A program made the position numbers and the translations under genes. The notes under the pieces are model-generated. The model saw only the letters and a program-made list of their open reading frames with translations. It had not been told where the DNA came from and ran no database searches. Shown here piece after piece: positions 18,787 to 28,084 of a stretch of DNA of 64,000 nt; position 1 is the stretch's first letter; every line of letters starts with the position of its first letter. The DNA is from Polaribacter aquimarinus (GTDB lineage Bacteria; Bacteroidota; Bacteroidia; Flavobacteriales; Flavobacteriaceae), in contig NZ_QFFG01000005.1 in NCBI RefSeq assembly GCF_003129485.1, positions 62,001 through 126,000 of the forward strand, read 5' to 3'.

Positions 18787-18825
18787 AACAAGGGCTTCAA
18801 AATTAACTATTTTGAAGTTCTTGTT
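18787..18825 (+). terminator. Strong hairpin inside the promoter-C operon
   Basis: Two 17-nt arms (18787-18803 and 18809-18825) pair fully if two G-U pairs are allowed, with loop TAACT and a following TTATA. It lies between the T9SS protein and the PL17 gene and would lower downstream expression. Confidence 0.6.
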
Positions 18826-18853
18826 TTATAAATCCATCTTCAAATATCTTTCA

Positions 18854-21100
18854 ATGCTAAAAATTTCGAAGCTCTTTTTTGTTTTTTTAATAATTTTTTC
18901 TTGTACTAAAAATGAAAAAATTGATGTTGTTTCTAATGAATCATCACATCCAAAATTAATACTAACAGCTCAAGGAGTTAGAGATATAAGAGCACAATTA
19001 GGTAATATTCCAATTTTCGACAATTCTCTAAAAAGGGTAAAAGAAGAAATTGATGCAGAAATTGCTCTAGGAATTGATGTGCCAATACCAAAAGATTACT
19101 CTGGAGGGTACACACATGCAAGGCATAAACGTAATTGGGTTGTATTACAAAAAGCAGGAGTTTTATATCAGATTCTTGATGATGAAAAATATGCAAAGTA
19201 TGTAAAAGACATGTTGATGAAATATGAAGAAATGTATAAAACATTGCCACTTCACCCAAAAACAAGGTCTTATGCAAGAGGTAAATTGTTTTGGCAATGC
19301 TTAAACGATTCGAATTGGTTAGTTTACGTTAGTCAAGCTTATGATTGTATTTATAATTATTTATCTGAAGAAGAGCGAAACAAATTAGAAACAAATTTAT
19401 TTAGACCATTTGCAGATCATATTTCAGTAGATAGCCCTCAATTTTATCAAAGAGTCCACAATCATAGTACTTGGGGAAATGCAGCAGTTGGTATGATCGG
19501 TTTAGTAATGAATGACCAAGAATTAATTGATCGAGCTTTATATGGTATTAAAGGAGTAAATTTAGATAAGAAAGCAAAAGATGATGATGGAGGGTATTTA
19601 AATAAGGATGGTAAAGCTGGATTTTTAGCAAATATCGAAGAACCTTTTTCACCAGATGGTTATTATAATGAAGGGCCATATTATCAGCGTTATGCTATGT
19701 ATCCTTTTTTAGTTTTTGCTGAAGGATTACATAATGTAAAGCCTGAATTAAAAATTTTTGAGTACAAGAACGGTGTGCTTTTAAAATCGATTAAAGCGCT
19801 TCTAAATTTATCTGATGCTGATGGAGATTTTTTCCCGTTAAACGATGGCCAAAAAGGGATGTCTTACTATAATGATGCATTAGTTACTGCGGTAGATATT
19901 TCCTATCATTTTGGAAAACAAGACCCAGGTTTATTATCAATCGCTGCAAAGCAAAATAAAGTGTTATTAGACGATTCTGGTTTAGCGGTTGCTCTTGGTG
20001 TTAAAAATGGTAAAACTAAACCTTTTGATAAAAAGTCGATTAATTTATCTGATGGTTCAAAAGGAAAACAGGGTGGAGTTGGTATTTTAAGAAATGAAAA
20101 TATAGAATTGGTATTTAAATATGCCTCTCAAGGTTCAAGTCATGGTCATTACGACAAATTATCGTTTTCATTGTATGAAAAAGGCGAAGAAGTTATTCAG
20201 GATTATGGACTAGCACGTTTTGTAAATATTGAACAAAAAGGTGGAGGAAACTATTTGAAAGAAAATAAAACTTGGGCTAAACAAACCATTGCTCATAATA
20301 CAGTAACTCAAAATGAAACATCACATTATAATGGTAAATATGAAATAGGAAGTCAAAATCATCCAGACTTACATTACTTTTCATTTACTAATAAAAATAT
20401 ACAAGTTTCAAGCGCAAAAGTTGCGAAAACATATCCAGGTACAGATATGCAAAGAACAATAGCAGTTATTAAGGATGAAGGTTTTGAAAAACCTTATGTT
20501 TTAGATATTATGAAAGTTGTAGCTAATAAATCAAATCAATATGATTTTCCGTATTATTTTTTAGGTCAGGTTTTGAGTACTAATTTTAAGTATTCAATAC
20601 CAGAAATTTTAAAGCCTCTTGGTAATAAAAATGGATATCAACATTTATATTTAGAAGGTTTTGGAAAATCAAACAAAGACAATACTAAATTTTCTTGGTT
20701 AAATAATGGGAAATTTTATAGCTTAACAACTATTTCTAATACTAATGATGAAATACTTTTTACTAGAATAGGGGCAAATGATCCAGATTTTAATTTGCGT
20801 AGAGAAGCGGCTATTATGCTTAGGAGAAAAAACACTAAAAACACACTTTTTGTTTCTTCAATAGAAGCACATGGAAGTTATAGTCCAGTTTCAGAATCTG
20901 CTGTTAATTCTAAAAGTAACATTAAAGAATTGAAAGTGGTTATTGATACTTTAGATTACACGGCCATTTCAATAACTACTTTAAATGGAGATACAAAATT
21001 ATTTATCACTGCAAATACTGAGGCGTCAAAAGAAGCAACACATAAATTAACAATTAACAATGAGAATTATGAGTGGTCAGGTTCTTATTATTTTAAATAA
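18854..21100 (+). CDS. Oligo-alginate lyase, PL17 family, lipoprotein
   Basis: 748 residues from ATG 18854. An earlier TTG at 18812 would start inside a hairpin and add residues before the signal peptide. The lipobox ends at Cys17 (IIFSC). An N-terminal alpha-barrel alginate lyase domain (about 35-375) holds the HNHSTWGNA and GPYYQRYA motifs, which carry the Asn/His and Tyr of PL17 active sites. A heparinase II/III-like beta-sheet domain (about 400-740) has SSHGHYDKLSF with likely metal-binding His. PL17 enzymes are exolytic and release unsaturated monouronate, so it feeds the cupin gene 8 nt downstream. The lipoprotein signal suggests a periplasmic location. Confidence 0.93.
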   Translation: MLKISKLFFVFLIIFSCTKNEKIDVVSNESSHPKLILTAQGVRDIRAQLGNIPIFDNSLKRVKEEIDAEIALGIDVPIPKDYSGGYTHARHKRNWVVLQKAGVLYQILDDEKYAKYVKDMLMKYEEMYKTLPLHPKTRSYARGKLFWQCLNDSNWLVYVSQAYDCIYNYLSEEERNKLETNLFRPFADHISVDSPQFYQRVHNHSTWGNAAVGMIGLVMNDQELIDRALYGIKGVNLDKKAKDDDGGYLNKDGKAGFLANIEEPFSPDGYYNEGPYYQRYAMYPFLVFAEGLHNVKPELKIFEYKNGVLLKSIKALLNLSDADGDFFPLNDGQKGMSYYNDALVTAVDISYHFGKQDPGLLSIAAKQNKVLLDDSGLAVALGVKNGKTKPFDKKSINLSDGSKGKQGGVGILRNENIELVFKYASQGSSHGHYDKLSFSLYEKGEEVIQDYGLARFVNIEQKGGGNYLKENKTWAKQTIAHNTVTQNETSHYNGKYEIGSQNHPDLHYFSFTNKNIQVSSAKVAKTYPGTDMQRTIAVIKDEGFEKPYVLDIMKVVANKSNQYDFPYYFLGQVLSTNFKYSIPEILKPLGNKNGYQHLYLEGFGKSNKDNTKFSWLNNGKFYSLTTISNTNDEILFTRIGANDPDFNLRREAAIMLRRKNTKNTLFVSSIEAHGSYSPVSESAVNSKSNIKELKVVIDTLDYTAISITTLNGDTKLFITANTEASKEATHKLTINNENYEWSGSYYFK

Positions 21101-21108
21101 ACAAATAA

Positions 21109-21489
21109 ATGATGAAACGATTTAGTGAAAAGTATATTATAGCAAAAGACATGGAGTGGGAAGAACTTGGAGGTGGAGTATCAAGAAAATTTTTAGGTTA
21201 TGATAATCAAATCATGATGGTGAGAGTTAAATTTGATACGGGAGCATTAGGATCTCCTCATCAACATTTTCATACACAAGCTACATTTTGTGTTTCTGGT
21301 AAGTTTGAGTTTGAAATTGATGGAGAAAAGAAAATAATTGAAGCAGGGGATGGAGTTTATATAGAGCCTAATTTATTACATAGTGCAGTTTGTCTAGAAG
21401 AAGGTGAGTTAATAGATACATTTAGTCCTGTTAGAGAAGATTTTTTAAGTGGAGATGGGGTGTCTTATTTTGGTGATAAAAAAGCATAA
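21109..21489 (+). CDS. kdgF: KdgF-like cupin, unsaturated uronate ring-opening enzyme
   Basis: 126 residues, a single cupin domain; the start could be ATG 21109 or the adjacent 21112. Candidate metal ligands are in HQHFHTQ (His51, His53, Gln57) and His91 (PNLLHSAV), the arrangement expected for KdgF. KdgF speeds conversion of 4,5-unsaturated monouronates from lyases to the linear ketouronate DEH. It has no signal peptide, so it is cytoplasmic. It directly follows the PL17 gene whose product it would use. Confidence 0.85.
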   Translation: MMKRFSEKYIIAKDMEWEELGGGVSRKFLGYDNQIMMVRVKFDTGALGSPHQHFHTQATFCVSGKFEFEIDGEKKIIEAGDGVYIEPNLLHSAVCLEEGELIDTFSPVREDFLSGDGVSYFGDKKA

Positions 21490-21598
21490 AATACCTTTTT
21501 CTGTAGTAAAAACAGAGTTCTACTAATGTATTTAGTGTTATTGAAGAAGATTTTATGAAATAATTAACAAAACTCTTTTTTATTAGTAAATAAAAGAA

Positions 21599-21654
21599 TA
21601 TATTTGGTAAACCAATTTGGTAAACCAATTTGGTAAACCAAATTGGTTTACCAA
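21599..21654 (+). promoter_or_regulatory. PUL promoter D with four operator palindromes
   Basis: TATATTTG (-7) lies at 21599-21606. Four 12-bp palindromes start at 21604, 21617, 21630 and 21643 (three TTGGTAAACCAA and one TTGGTTTACCAA), spaced exactly 13 bp. The first overlaps the -7 box with the same offset as in promoters A-C. The -33 region is T-rich but lacks a clear TTTG. It controls the susC-susD operon. Confidence 0.82.
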
Positions 21655-21711
21655 GAATAGTTAAGTTTTATCACTTAACACAATTAACTAAAAAATTAAA
21701 TCAAATAAATT

Positions 21712-24700
21712 ATGAATTTAAAATTTAAGTCTATTTTTATTGTAGCACTTCTCTTTTGTGTAGCAACATTTGCTCAGGAAGTCACAGTAAAAGGTACGGT
21801 TACTTCTCAAACTGATGGAGAGCCCATTTTAGGAGCTAACATCATTATTGTTGGAACTAAAAAAGGTACTTCTACAGATTTTGATGGTAATTATCAAATT
21901 AAAGTTAAGCGAGGAGAAGTAATTCAAGTCTCTTATTTGGGTTTCAAAACTAGGACCATTCCTTATGCAGGCCAAAAAAGAATTAATGTACAGCTTACGG
22001 AGGATGCTGCTCAGTTAGAAGAAATTGTAATCGTTGGTTATGGTACTCAAAAGAAGAGTCATTTAACAGGAGCGATCTCTAAAGTAAAAACTGAAAAATT
22101 AGATCAGATTGCTGTTGCTAGGGTTGATGATGCTTTGGTAGGGCAGGTTTCTGGTGTTAACATTCAAGCTACAGAAGGAGAAGCGGGTTCAGCGCCAACC
22201 ATTAGAATTAGAGGTACAGGTTCAATATCTGGAAGTTCTGATCCAGCAGTAGTGGTTGATGGAGTTGTAGTAGATGCTGATTTTCTTACTAATTTAGATA
22301 TGAATGATATCGAATCTTTTGAGATTTTAAAAGATGCTGCATCAGGATCTATTTATGGTTCTAGAGGGGCAAATGGAGTCGTTATTATAACAACTAAAAG
22401 CGGTAAAGAAGGGAAAACAAAATTTAGCTACAATACGTTTACAGGTTTCAAAGAGGCGAGACAGAGTAGTAAATATTATTTTACAGTTGCAGAAACAGCA
22501 AGAAAAGAAATGGCAGCTACTGGTAGTATTTCAGATCAAACCAGGTATAAACAGTTAATAGGTGTAGATAGAGATTGGCAAGATGTTATTTTCGATGGAG
22601 GTATGATAGAGAGTCATTCTTTTGCTGCTCGTGGTGGTAATGAGAATACAAAGTTTAGTATTTCACTAGGTTATCAAAAAGATGAAGGTGTGCTTTTAAC
22701 AGATGAATTTAAAAAGTACTCTATGAGAATTAAAGTGGATACTAAGCTTAATAAAAAATTAAGTTTTGGAGCTAATATTTCTCCATCATATTCAGATAGA
22801 AGACGTTTTGATGGTTCTACTCATGATATTTTAAGACAAACGCCTTGGTTACCTCTGTATCATGATGAAAATACTATTAAATTTGTGAATACATTTAAAT
22901 ATCCAAATGTAAAAATTGGAGATTATGCAACTCAAAGACATTTTGATGATTTTGATTTAACTACGATGATGCCGGTTCCGTCTGGTGGTACAGATATTAG
23001 TAATACTTCTAATACTAACCCAGCTGCAAAAGTATTAGAAAGAGATAGAAATGACTATAAGTTTAAGCTTTTTGGTAGCTTTTATGGTAAATATAAAATC
23101 ATGAAAGGTTTAACTTTTAAAACAAGCTTATCAGGAGATTTTGGAAATACAAGAAGAGATAGATGGCAAGGAGTTATGGCAAGTAGAAATGGGGCAGCAG
23201 CTGCTCAATTAGATTTGTCTTCTGAAAATAGAATTCATTATGTATTAGATAACTTATTAACCTACAGCAAAGAATTTGGAAAACACGAAATAAATGCTGT
23301 AGCAGGTATATCTAGAGAAAAATGGAATTGGGATTTCGAGAGCTCAAGAGGTACAGGGTATGAGTCGGATTTAATTAAAACAATCTCTGGAGCAACTTTA
23401 ATTGCAGATGCTCAATCATATAAATATGAAAGAAGTTTGCAATCTTATTTAGGAAGAGTTAACTATGCTTTTGACGATAAATACTTAATTTCATTAAGCT
23501 TTAGACGAGATGGTTTTTCATCTTTTGGACCACAGCAAAAATATGGTAATTTTCCATCAGCATCTGTTGGTTGGACAGTAAGTAAAGAAAATTTCTTTAA
23601 AGAACTAGATTTCTTTAATTTCTTGAAATTAAGGTTTAGTTATGGTACAACAGGTAACCCAAGTTTAAGAACAGGAGATCCAGTTGTAGATAGTTACCCA
23701 TATTTATCGTTAATTCAAGGTTCAACTGCAGTAATAGATAATAATGTTGTAGGAGGGTTTAATCCTATAAATATAGAAAACCCAAACTTACAATGGGAAA
23801 GATCCGTGGAAATGAATCCAGCTATAGATTTTGGTTTCTTTAATAATAGAATCTCTGGTTCTATAGATTATTACCAAAGAACAAGTGATAAATTATTGTT
23901 ATTTAACCCTGTATCGGCAACAACAGGTTTTACAGAGGCAATATCTAACTTAGGTAAAGTAAGAAACAGTGGTTTCGAATTTGAATTAAGAACTAGAAAT
24001 ATTGCGAAACAAGATTTTAAATGGAATTCTACATTTATTGCATCTAGAAATAAAAATGAGTTATTAGATTTTGCAGATTCTGATGGACAAATTCAAAATG
24101 TAGATACTAAAAGAGCTGCAGAATGGATTAATTCAGTAGGTAACCCAATATCTTCTTTTTATGGTTGGGTAGTAGATAAAGATATTCCTTTAGAGTTTCT
24201 TAATAACCCTTATCATCCAGTTGGAGCAGAAGCACAAGATGTGTATGTAAGAGATTTAAATGGAGATGGACTTATAGACGATGATGATAAAACAATCTTA
24301 GGTAATCCATATCCGGATTTAGTTTGGAGTATTACTAATGAGTTTAAACTAGGTAATTTTGATGGTAGTTTTATGTTTCAAGGAAGTCATGGGGCAGAAG
24401 TTAGAAACATGGGAGATCAATACTTGTTTAATCACTTTAATTCAAGACAAGATTTTAATACATCAACTACTCCGAACCAACAATTTATAAAACAAAAAAT
24501 CTTTACGAACGATATTATTCAAGATGCTTCTTATATTGCATTAAGAACTGTTAACCTAGGTTATACGCTTGATTCAGATGCAGCAGCTAAACTAAATATA
24601 TCTAAACTAAGATTCTTCGTTTCAGGACAAAATCTAATGTATTTAACAGCTAGTGATTATACAGGTTTTAACCCAGAATCAATTAATACAACTACTGCAA

Positions 24701-24774
24701 CTACTTATGGGTATCAAAGAGCTGGTTCTCCAATAAATAGAACTATAACTTTAGGATTAAATATAGAATTTTAA
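21712..24774 (+). CDS. susC: SusC/RagA-type TonB-dependent outer-membrane transporter
   Basis: 1020 residues. Signal peptide 1-21 (ATFAQ); carboxypeptidase-regulatory-like domain at about 24-100 (GEPILGANI, DGNYQIKV); SusC signature segment (IVIVGYGTQKKSHLTGA); plug domain at about 115-230 (IRIRGTGSI, PAVVVDGV, YGSRGANGVVIITT); then a beta-barrel ending LGLNIEF. With the lipoprotein encoded next it forms a SusCD pair that imports alginate oligosaccharides across the outer membrane. It is first in the operon under the four-unit operator. The substrate is inferred from the surrounding lyases. Confidence 0.95.
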   Translation: MNLKFKSIFIVALLFCVATFAQEVTVKGTVTSQTDGEPILGANIIIVGTKKGTSTDFDGNYQIKVKRGEVIQVSYLGFKTRTIPYAGQKRINVQLTEDAAQLEEIVIVGYGTQKKSHLTGAISKVKTEKLDQIAVARVDDALVGQVSGVNIQATEGEAGSAPTIRIRGTGSISGSSDPAVVVDGVVVDADFLTNLDMNDIESFEILKDAASGSIYGSRGANGVVIITTKSGKEGKTKFSYNTFTGFKEARQSSKYYFTVAETARKEMAATGSISDQTRYKQLIGVDRDWQDVIFDGGMIESHSFAARGGNENTKFSISLGYQKDEGVLLTDEFKKYSMRIKVDTKLNKKLSFGANISPSYSDRRRFDGSTHDILRQTPWLPLYHDENTIKFVNTFKYPNVKIGDYATQRHFDDFDLTTMMPVPSGGTDISNTSNTNPAAKVLERDRNDYKFKLFGSFYGKYKIMKGLTFKTSLSGDFGNTRRDRWQGVMASRNGAAAAQLDLSSENRIHYVLDNLLTYSKEFGKHEINAVAGISREKWNWDFESSRGTGYESDLIKTISGATLIADAQSYKYERSLQSYLGRVNYAFDDKYLISLSFRRDGFSSFGPQQKYGNFPSASVGWTVSKENFFKELDFFNFLKLRFSYGTTGNPSLRTGDPVVDSYPYLSLIQGSTAVIDNNVVGGFNPINIENPNLQWERSVEMNPAIDFGFFNNRISGSIDYYQRTSDKLLLFNPVSATTGFTEAISNLGKVRNSGFEFELRTRNIAKQDFKWNSTFIASRNKNELLDFADSDGQIQNVDTKRAAEWINSVGNPISSFYGWVVDKDIPLEFLNNPYHPVGAEAQDVYVRDLNGDGLIDDDDKTILGNPYPDLVWSITNEFKLGNFDGSFMFQGSHGAEVRNMGDQYLFNHFNSRQDFNTSTTPNQQFIKQKIFTNDIIQDASYIALRTVNLGYTLDSDAAAKLNISKLRFFVSGQNLMYLTASDYTGFNPESINTTTATTYGYQRAGSPINRTITLGLNIEF

Positions 24775-24787
24775 AATGTCAATACAA

Positions 24788-26227
24788 ATGAAAAATATTA
24801 AAACACATATAAAAATAGTAGCATTACTAGGAGTATTGTTAAGTACATTTTCTTGTAGTGATGAGTTCTTAAGTCCTGCACCAACAGCAGCTGTTAGTGG
24901 AGCTAATTTCTACACTACAGAAGATCAGGTTTTTGCGGGAATAATTAACATGTATGATGGTATACAAGGAGTTAACGATACACGTTCGGATAGTAATCAT
25001 GGAATTCAAATGGAGTTTTATGTAACAGAAATGAGAAGTGATAACACAAGAACTAAAAGTGGAGAAGGAGAGGCTTCTGACTTTGATTTCTTTAGAGTTC
25101 AACCAGAAAACGGTTTGGTTGCAGATCATTACAGAAGTTTTTACAATGTAATATTTAGGGCTAATAAAGTTTTAGAAAGTTTAGATGTTGTCTCTTCAGC
25201 AAACAAAGATAAATTCGAAGCAGAAGCCCGATTTATAAGAGCTTACGTTTACTTTAATATGGTTCGCTTATATGGTGATATTCCATTAGTAGATAAAGTA
25301 ATCACTCCTGATGATACTGATATTCAGTTTACAAGAGTGCCAACTGCTCAAATTTACGATTTTATTATCAACGATTTTCAGTTTGCAATTCAACATTTAG
25401 ATAATTCAGGTTCAAAAAATAGAGGCTCAAAAGCAGCTGCTCAAGGTCTTTTAGCTAAAGTGTATCTTACAACAAAAGAATATACTAAAGCGCAACTTTT
25501 ATTAGAAGAAGTAATGAAAGGAAGTTATATTTTAGAACCTAATTTTAGTGATGTTTTCTACAATGAAAATAATAAAGAAGTTATTTTTTCTATTGGTTTT
25601 ATTCAAGGTTTAACTCAAGATAGTCAAAATTTTTCTGCTGAGTTTTTAAATGGAGTTGGTAGAACAGTTGGTGTAAACTATGTTACAAATGATGCTAAAA
25701 CAGCACTCGATAATTTAGGAGGAACTAGAACAGCAGTTTCTTATAGACAAGATAAGCTTCAACTTACTCAAAATCAAGTAGCAAAATATTTACCTAATGG
25801 TGAAGATGGAGGTGCTGATGGAAAAACGTTTACAGGCTTAGATCCAAGATTAGCAGGTAATGATTGGATTGTTTTAAGGTATGCAGATATTTTATTAATG
25901 CATGTAGAAGCTATTCTTGCTGGAGGAAATGAAACAAGTGTTGGTGCAGCATTAGCATCTTTTCAAGCAGTTAGAAACAGAGCTGGTTTAACTACAGCAG
26001 TAACTAAAGTAACCTTAGAAGAGTTGTTGGATGAAAGAAGAGTAGAATTGGCTTTTGAAAACCAAAGAATGTTTGATCTGATTAGATTTGGTAAAGCTCA
26101 AGAAATACTATCTGCTTTTTCTATAGCTATTGGCGGTAGTTTTAGTTCTACAGATTTATTACTACCAATACCTCAAAATGAGATTGGTTTAAGTCGAGGT
26201 AAACTTACTCAAAATCCTGGGTATTAA
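24788..26227 (+). CDS. susD: SusD/RagB-type surface glycan-binding lipoprotein
   Basis: 479 residues from ATG 24788; ATG 24776, only 1 nt after the susC stop, is also possible and adds MSIQ. The lipobox ends at Cys23 (STFSC). The typical SusD helical TPR scaffold is visible, with the hallmarks ARFIRAYVYFNMVRLYGDIP, the RYADILLMHVEA motif and the C-terminal LLPIPQNEI. It caps SusC and captures alginate oligomers at the surface. Confidence is high for the family; substrate is from context. Confidence 0.95.
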   Translation: MKNIKTHIKIVALLGVLLSTFSCSDEFLSPAPTAAVSGANFYTTEDQVFAGIINMYDGIQGVNDTRSDSNHGIQMEFYVTEMRSDNTRTKSGEGEASDFDFFRVQPENGLVADHYRSFYNVIFRANKVLESLDVVSSANKDKFEAEARFIRAYVYFNMVRLYGDIPLVDKVITPDDTDIQFTRVPTAQIYDFIINDFQFAIQHLDNSGSKNRGSKAAAQGLLAKVYLTTKEYTKAQLLLEEVMKGSYILEPNFSDVFYNENNKEVIFSIGFIQGLTQDSQNFSAEFLNGVGRTVGVNYVTNDAKTALDNLGGTRTAVSYRQDKLQLTQNQVAKYLPNGEDGGADGKTFTGLDPRLAGNDWIVLRYADILLMHVEAILAGGNETSVGAALASFQAVRNRAGLTTAVTKVTLEELLDERRVELAFENQRMFDLIRFGKAQEILSAFSIAIGGSFSSTDLLLPIPQNEIGLSRGKLTQNPGY

Positions 26228-26263
26228 AATTTAAAGAGAATAGAATAATTTAAAAATATAATT

Positions 26264-27253
26264 ATGACATTAAAAAACAAATTAATTTATTTTGTAGCTC
26301 TGTTAGCTCTTTTTTCATTGCATTCTTGTGATGAATTTGGAAAGTATGAGTTACCTGAAGCAGGGTCATTAGCAGATGATACACCACCTGCAGCAAAATT
26401 TACTTATAAACAAGGAGAAGGTCTTGGTGATATATGGAAAACCTACAGTTTTTCTAACCAATCAGTAAGTGCTATTACATATTCTTGGAACTTTGGAGAT
26501 GGAAGTACTACTTCCACAGAGTCTGAACCAACTCATACCTACTCAGGAGAAGGAACTTGGACAGTTTCACTAACAGCTACAGATGGTTTAGGTGTTTCAA
26601 ATACCTATACTGAAGAAATAACTGTTAAAGAACCACCAGCACCAGCTGTTACGGATCCAGTTTTGGTTAATGCAGATTTTGTTAAACAAGCTAAATCTTC
26701 TGGTTCAGATTGTGTTTGTTCTGGTTGGATAAATAAAAGTATAGGAGATCAAGGAGAGTCTAGTTCTGGAAATGGAAGTGACGTTTTTAAATTTGATAAT
26801 GACGAATCTGATGCTGCATATCAAGAATTTGAAGTGCAAGCAAACGCAGATTATACAATAACAATAGTTACACAGTTTAAAAGTCTAACTTCAGGAGGTT
26901 CTTTTCCAAGTATGTTAGAATTAAGAGTCTTAGCAGGTTCTGGTTATGTAAGTGGGTATACTCCAACTTATTATGCTACGGGTAAAGAATATCCGCAAGA
27001 TGGTTTTGGTTATACATCAATTCCACAAGTAGAAGATGCTTCTAATACTCTTTTTGTTAAAGTATTAAGTAATCCAAATGATGATGGATATTTAACAACT
27101 CAATACACATTTAATTCAGGTGCAAATACTAGTGTTGCTCTTTTTATAAGAGGTATTGGTGGCGATGGAACAGATCCAGATAAGAGAGGTCACCCATATA
27201 ATAATGGAGATGAAGAAATAAGGTTAGACTCTGTATTAATTGAAGCGTTATAA
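26264..27253 (+). CDS. PKD-domain surface lipoprotein, SusE/SusF-like position
   Basis: 329 residues with a lipobox at Cys22 (LHSC). A PKD domain spans about 40-125 (SWNFGDGST, PTHTYSGEGTWTVS). The C-terminal part (about 130-329) is beta-rich with an acidic end and resembles carbohydrate-binding modules of PUL surface glycan-binding proteins. It is third after susC and susD, the usual place of such proteins, and probably helps bind alginate at the surface. The exact binding module is not recognised. Confidence 0.8.
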   Translation: MTLKNKLIYFVALLALFSLHSCDEFGKYELPEAGSLADDTPPAAKFTYKQGEGLGDIWKTYSFSNQSVSAITYSWNFGDGSTTSTESEPTHTYSGEGTWTVSLTATDGLGVSNTYTEEITVKEPPAPAVTDPVLVNADFVKQAKSSGSDCVCSGWINKSIGDQGESSSGNGSDVFKFDNDESDAAYQEFEVQANADYTITIVTQFKSLTSGGSFPSMLELRVLAGSGYVSGYTPTYYATGKEYPQDGFGYTSIPQVEDASNTLFVKVLSNPNDDGYLTTQYTFNSGANTSVALFIRGIGGDGTDPDKRGHPYNNGDEEIRLDSVLIEAL

Positions 27254-27259
27254 AAAAAT

Positions 27260-27307
27260 ATACCGCACATTATAAAAAAAAATGTGGTACTTAATATTGT
27301 GCGGTAT
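27260..27307. promoter_or_regulatory. Inverted repeat between the susCD operon and gntR
   Basis: ATACCGCACA (27260-27269) and TGTGCGGTAT (27298-27307) are perfect inverted repeats. A third related arm, TGTGGTA, at 27283-27289 could pair with the first instead. No T-run follows the outer stem, so it may be a weak terminator, a regulatory RNA structure or a protein site. It does not match the PUL operator. Confidence 0.45.
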
Positions 27308-27365
27308 TACTATAATAGAATAATAATAAATTTTATCTTAGCAACTATTTTAATCAGCTTAAATT

Positions 27366-28070
27366 ATGAAATTAGAGATACTTACAAAATCAGAAAACTT
27401 TAGTATTCAAAAAGATATTATTTCAAAAATTAAAGAATTAATAAACTTTAAGAATTTAGAACCTGGAGACAAACTACCTTCAGAAAGAATGTTGTCTGAA
27501 AAATTTGAAGTATCTAGAAGTAATGTAAGAGAAGCTATTCAGAAATTAGAATTTTATGGTTTATTAAAATCTATTCCTCAAAGTGGAACTTTCGTGGCAA
27601 ACATAGGTGTTATAGCTATGAATGGTATGATTGAAGATATTTTAAGATTAGATGACCCAGATTTTAAATCGTTGGTAGAAACTAGAATTTTGTTAGAACT
27701 TAAAACAGCAAGTTTAGCAGCTTCAAGAAGAACAGATGATGATTTAGCTAAAATGAACGAATCTCTTCAAGCTTATAAAGATAAAGTAATAAATGGAGAA
27801 GATGCAGTTCAAGAAGATTTACTGTTTCATTTAGCAATAGCTAAGGCAAGTGGTAATAGCACAATGAATACTTTTATGCTAATTATTACGCCAGAAATTA
27901 TCACTAATTTTCAAAAGCATCATGTTTGTGACTCTGATTTAGCTCAACGAGGTATAAAAGATCATCAAGCTATTTATGACGCTATTAAGAGTAAAAATCC
28001 ACAATTAGCAAAGCAAAAAATGAAAGAGCATTTTAAAGAGCTCTACAATTATTGCTATAATTTAGAATAA
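27366..28070 (+). CDS. GntR-family transcriptional regulator, FadR subfamily
   Basis: 234 residues. A winged helix-turn-helix at about 10-80 shows the GntR pattern PGDKLPSERMLSEKF and SRSNVREAIQKLE. An FCD effector domain spans about 95-230, with acidic/His residues (DLLFHLAIA, FQKHH, DHQAIYDAI, KEHF) that can bind a metal and a small acid. FadR-type regulators of uronate genes such as UxuR/ExuR bind TTGGTATACCAA-like palindromes, so this protein is the prime candidate to bind the TTGGTAAACCAA arrays and release them on sensing an alginate breakdown product. This resembles AusR described for alginate use in Zobellia. It heads a gene set with the MFS transporter and SDR, and no operator copy precedes it. 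Confidence 0.9.
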   Translation: MKLEILTKSENFSIQKDIISKIKELINFKNLEPGDKLPSERMLSEKFEVSRSNVREAIQKLEFYGLLKSIPQSGTFVANIGVIAMNGMIEDILRLDDPDFKSLVETRILLELKTASLAASRRTDDDLAKMNESLQAYKDKVINGEDAVQEDLLFHLAIAKASGNSTMNTFMLIITPEIITNFQKHHVCDSDLAQRGIKDHQAIYDAIKSKNPQLAKQKMKEHFKELYNYCYNLE

Positions 28071-28084
28071 ACACAGAATTTATT

